Source: Merluccius polli (Eukaryota > Chordata > Actinopteri > Gadiformes > Merlucciidae). Taken from it: 64,000 bases of DNA. Below, piece after piece: positions 62,042 through 64,000 of the stretch. The stretch lies in NCBI GenBank assembly GCA_030340625.1, contig JAOPHQ010002329.1, forward strand, positions 46,001 to 110,000, in the 5' to 3' direction. Both the position numbers and the translations under genes were made by a program. Numbering within the stretch: the first letter of the stretch is position 1; every line of letters begins with the position of its first letter. The notes under the pieces were generated by a model. That model made no database searches. It was not told the origin of the DNA and saw only the letters and a program-made list of their open reading frames with translations.

Positions 62042-63612
62042 TTCCAGTTTTAGTGAAGAAACCCGGAAGACCGTCCTCAGTCTCCAGTCGAGCGACTTGT
62101 GGGTCTAGCCGACAAAATACGTTATATTATCGGAATATGTTTAGCCTCTAATCCTTCACACACCGTATCTGCTAAGTAACCCCCCCCCCCAGAGGTCCTG
62201 CTATAAAACGGCAGCACTGCTGGATCCCACATTACTGTGTACACATCGAGTGTGGATAATAACAATACAAGCCACATGTGAAACACCCCGAACACATTTA
62301 GTTTGCGTATGCCGCTCTCCTGACTTTTGTTTTGGTGGGCTGCAGTTAAGCTGTCATGTTAATCGGGGAGCACCTCTCCATATTAAGTGTGCCCTTGATT
62401 CCCCCCCCACCACCCCCACCCTCTCCTTCCAATGACGCCGGTGGAAATCACATTATGCCTTTGACAAACACGCTCGGGCAAACACAAGAGCAGCAGCCGA
62501 GCTGTCAGAGAAACAGACACGCACGCACATGCACACACACACACACACACACAGTTCAACCTGCCTTCATTTATTAATTCCATTTATTAACTTTAAATGG
62601 CTCATTTTCTGAAATTTTTAAATGTAATTATGGTCATCACCCACTAATGCCTCAGCCATTCTTACCAGGCGGACTCCCCCTGGTCTGGGACGGGGCCAAT
62701 AGGAAGCTAAGCAGACAGGAAATGAGAAAAAATGACTTTAAACAAAACCGTCATTATGCCCTCGTTTATTGCTGTCTGTGTATTCGTAATTCTCTCTCTC
62801 TCTCTCTCTCCCTCTCAACCTTGAGCTCCCTCTCTCTAGTGCGTCCATCCTGAATATTGAGTGTTATCTTCTGTCTCACCCTCGGTTTGACTTTTCTTAT
62901 CGTCTGCTGTTCTGCGTTCTTTCCTTTTATTATTTTCGCTCCACTCTTTGTGTTTGTCTTTTCTACTTTATTTTTCATTTAAATGTATTCCCCCCCCCTC
63001 ACCCAGCCCTGTCATCTCATATTAAATATTAGTTTCTATGGAGCAATTTGCAAAAGTTGTAGTGTTTCTTCCCGCCAATGCAGACTTCATTTCCCATGAT
63101 CTGTTGCATCTTACTCCAAAGAGCACTTCATCTCATACTGTAAACAATCATACATGTTAATCAATATATTATTGATTAACATTGTGGAATGCCTTATATG
63201 TGAAAACAAAAGCAATAAAACACTTACACAATACATTGACCGTTAGGTACCACATATGTCATATTTGGTTTTTGTGTTTGTTGTATAGAATAGTTTGCAT
63301 TTGGGATCCATGTTATTCTCAGTTTTCAGCCATACGTTCAGCCAACGCTCAGATGAAACATACAGCCTTGAGATGAAACACATCTCCTTTTGCAAAGCAC
63401 CCCAGTTCCCCTTGTTATAAAATCAACACTAGAAGCCAGACACGCACACACACACACACACACAAACCAGGCGCCCGTGTGCACACACACACGTATGCAC
63501 ACCCTTCAACCAAGGAGTATTGATTGGACCTTTTATTTTCCTGCACACGGATTCCATTTTCCTGTGTTTGTGTGTGTGTGTGTGTGTGTGTGGGTAAGTG
63601 TGTGTGAGTGTG

Positions 63613-63669
<57 letters not shown>

Positions 63670-64000
63670 CACTGGTTTGGGTGAGATACTTCCCACTGTT
63701 TCCCATGGTCAGCTTTATTTGAAGTTCTCTTCGTATTGCTGTCACACAGTAGATGGACATGCTTGGTTCTGATTGGTTGTCCCACCTCAAGGTGAGCATG
63801 TCCCTGAAACCCCTCCCTTGTACCCGCCCCTCATTCCTGTGTCTCTATCACCAGCACAGAGCTGACTAATTGTGTGTGTGTGTGTACGCGTGTGTTTATG
63901 TCTGTGTGTGTGCATGTTTGTGTGTGTGTGTGTGTGTGCAGTTGTGGTCAGGTTTGGTGGGTATGTGTATCTGCCTGCATGTGTGCACGTCTGAAAAATG
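62042..64000. other. no gene seen; microsatellites
   Basis: (CA)n near 62530-62553, (CT)n at 62786-62815, a poly(C) tract at about 62179-62190, and several GT runs at 63566-63668 and 63872-63940. No exon is supported to the window edge. Confidence 0.55.

Overview
The window is vertebrate nuclear DNA from a teleost fish. Three spliced, single-copy-type genes with GT-AG introns are readable, together with dense dinucleotide microsatellites, poly(G)/(C) tracts, and tRNA-derived SINE and hAT-type repeats of the kinds common in fish. I cannot name the species. Family names below come from recognising conserved protein sequence, not from a database search.

Layout. 1-1204: 3' end of a Ty3/gypsy chromodomain retrotransposon and its LTR. 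3683-13004 (minus strand): two tandem copies of a METTL27-type (WBSCR27) methyltransferase gene. Each has five coding exons and can be spliced in silico without a frame break (about 226 and 235 residues). 15.1-17.8 kb: a small, broken F-box-like gene whose last exon is split by a 2.0-kb foldback element, which itself carries a hAT-type MITE. 18.3-31.9 kb (plus strand): a complete 16-coding-exon nf2 (merlin) gene of 593 residues with an NRF1-rich promoter region. 32-38.9 kb: nf2 3' UTR, several DNA-transposon insertions, a 46-bp minisatellite inside one of them, and an orphan CpG-rich block.

The most unusual object is a 9.5-kb DNA transposon at 38950-48483. It has CACTA/EnSpm-like terminal inverted repeats, subterminal AACCC arrays at both ends, and GT microsatellite on both sides. 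On its minus strand it encodes a 10-exon SAMD3-like SAM-domain protein, open for 428 codons. A C2H2-finger, TNP2-like transposase gene sits entirely inside an intron of that gene. This matches the layout of plant En/Spm, where the tnpD reading frames lie in the first intron of tnpA. The transposase is broken by a 204-bp MITE (8-bp duplication), a nonsense codon and a frameshift, while the SAM-domain gene remains open.

48.5-64 kb holds no gene that I can support. It contains nested DNA transposons with 8-bp target duplications (a 3.3-kb foldback, a 396-bp and an 834-bp hAT-type element), a 0.7-kb AT-rich minisatellite, microsatellites and unassigned sequence. The nf2 and mettl27 genes are unrelated in function. 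The transposon genes would act only on the transposon family itself.
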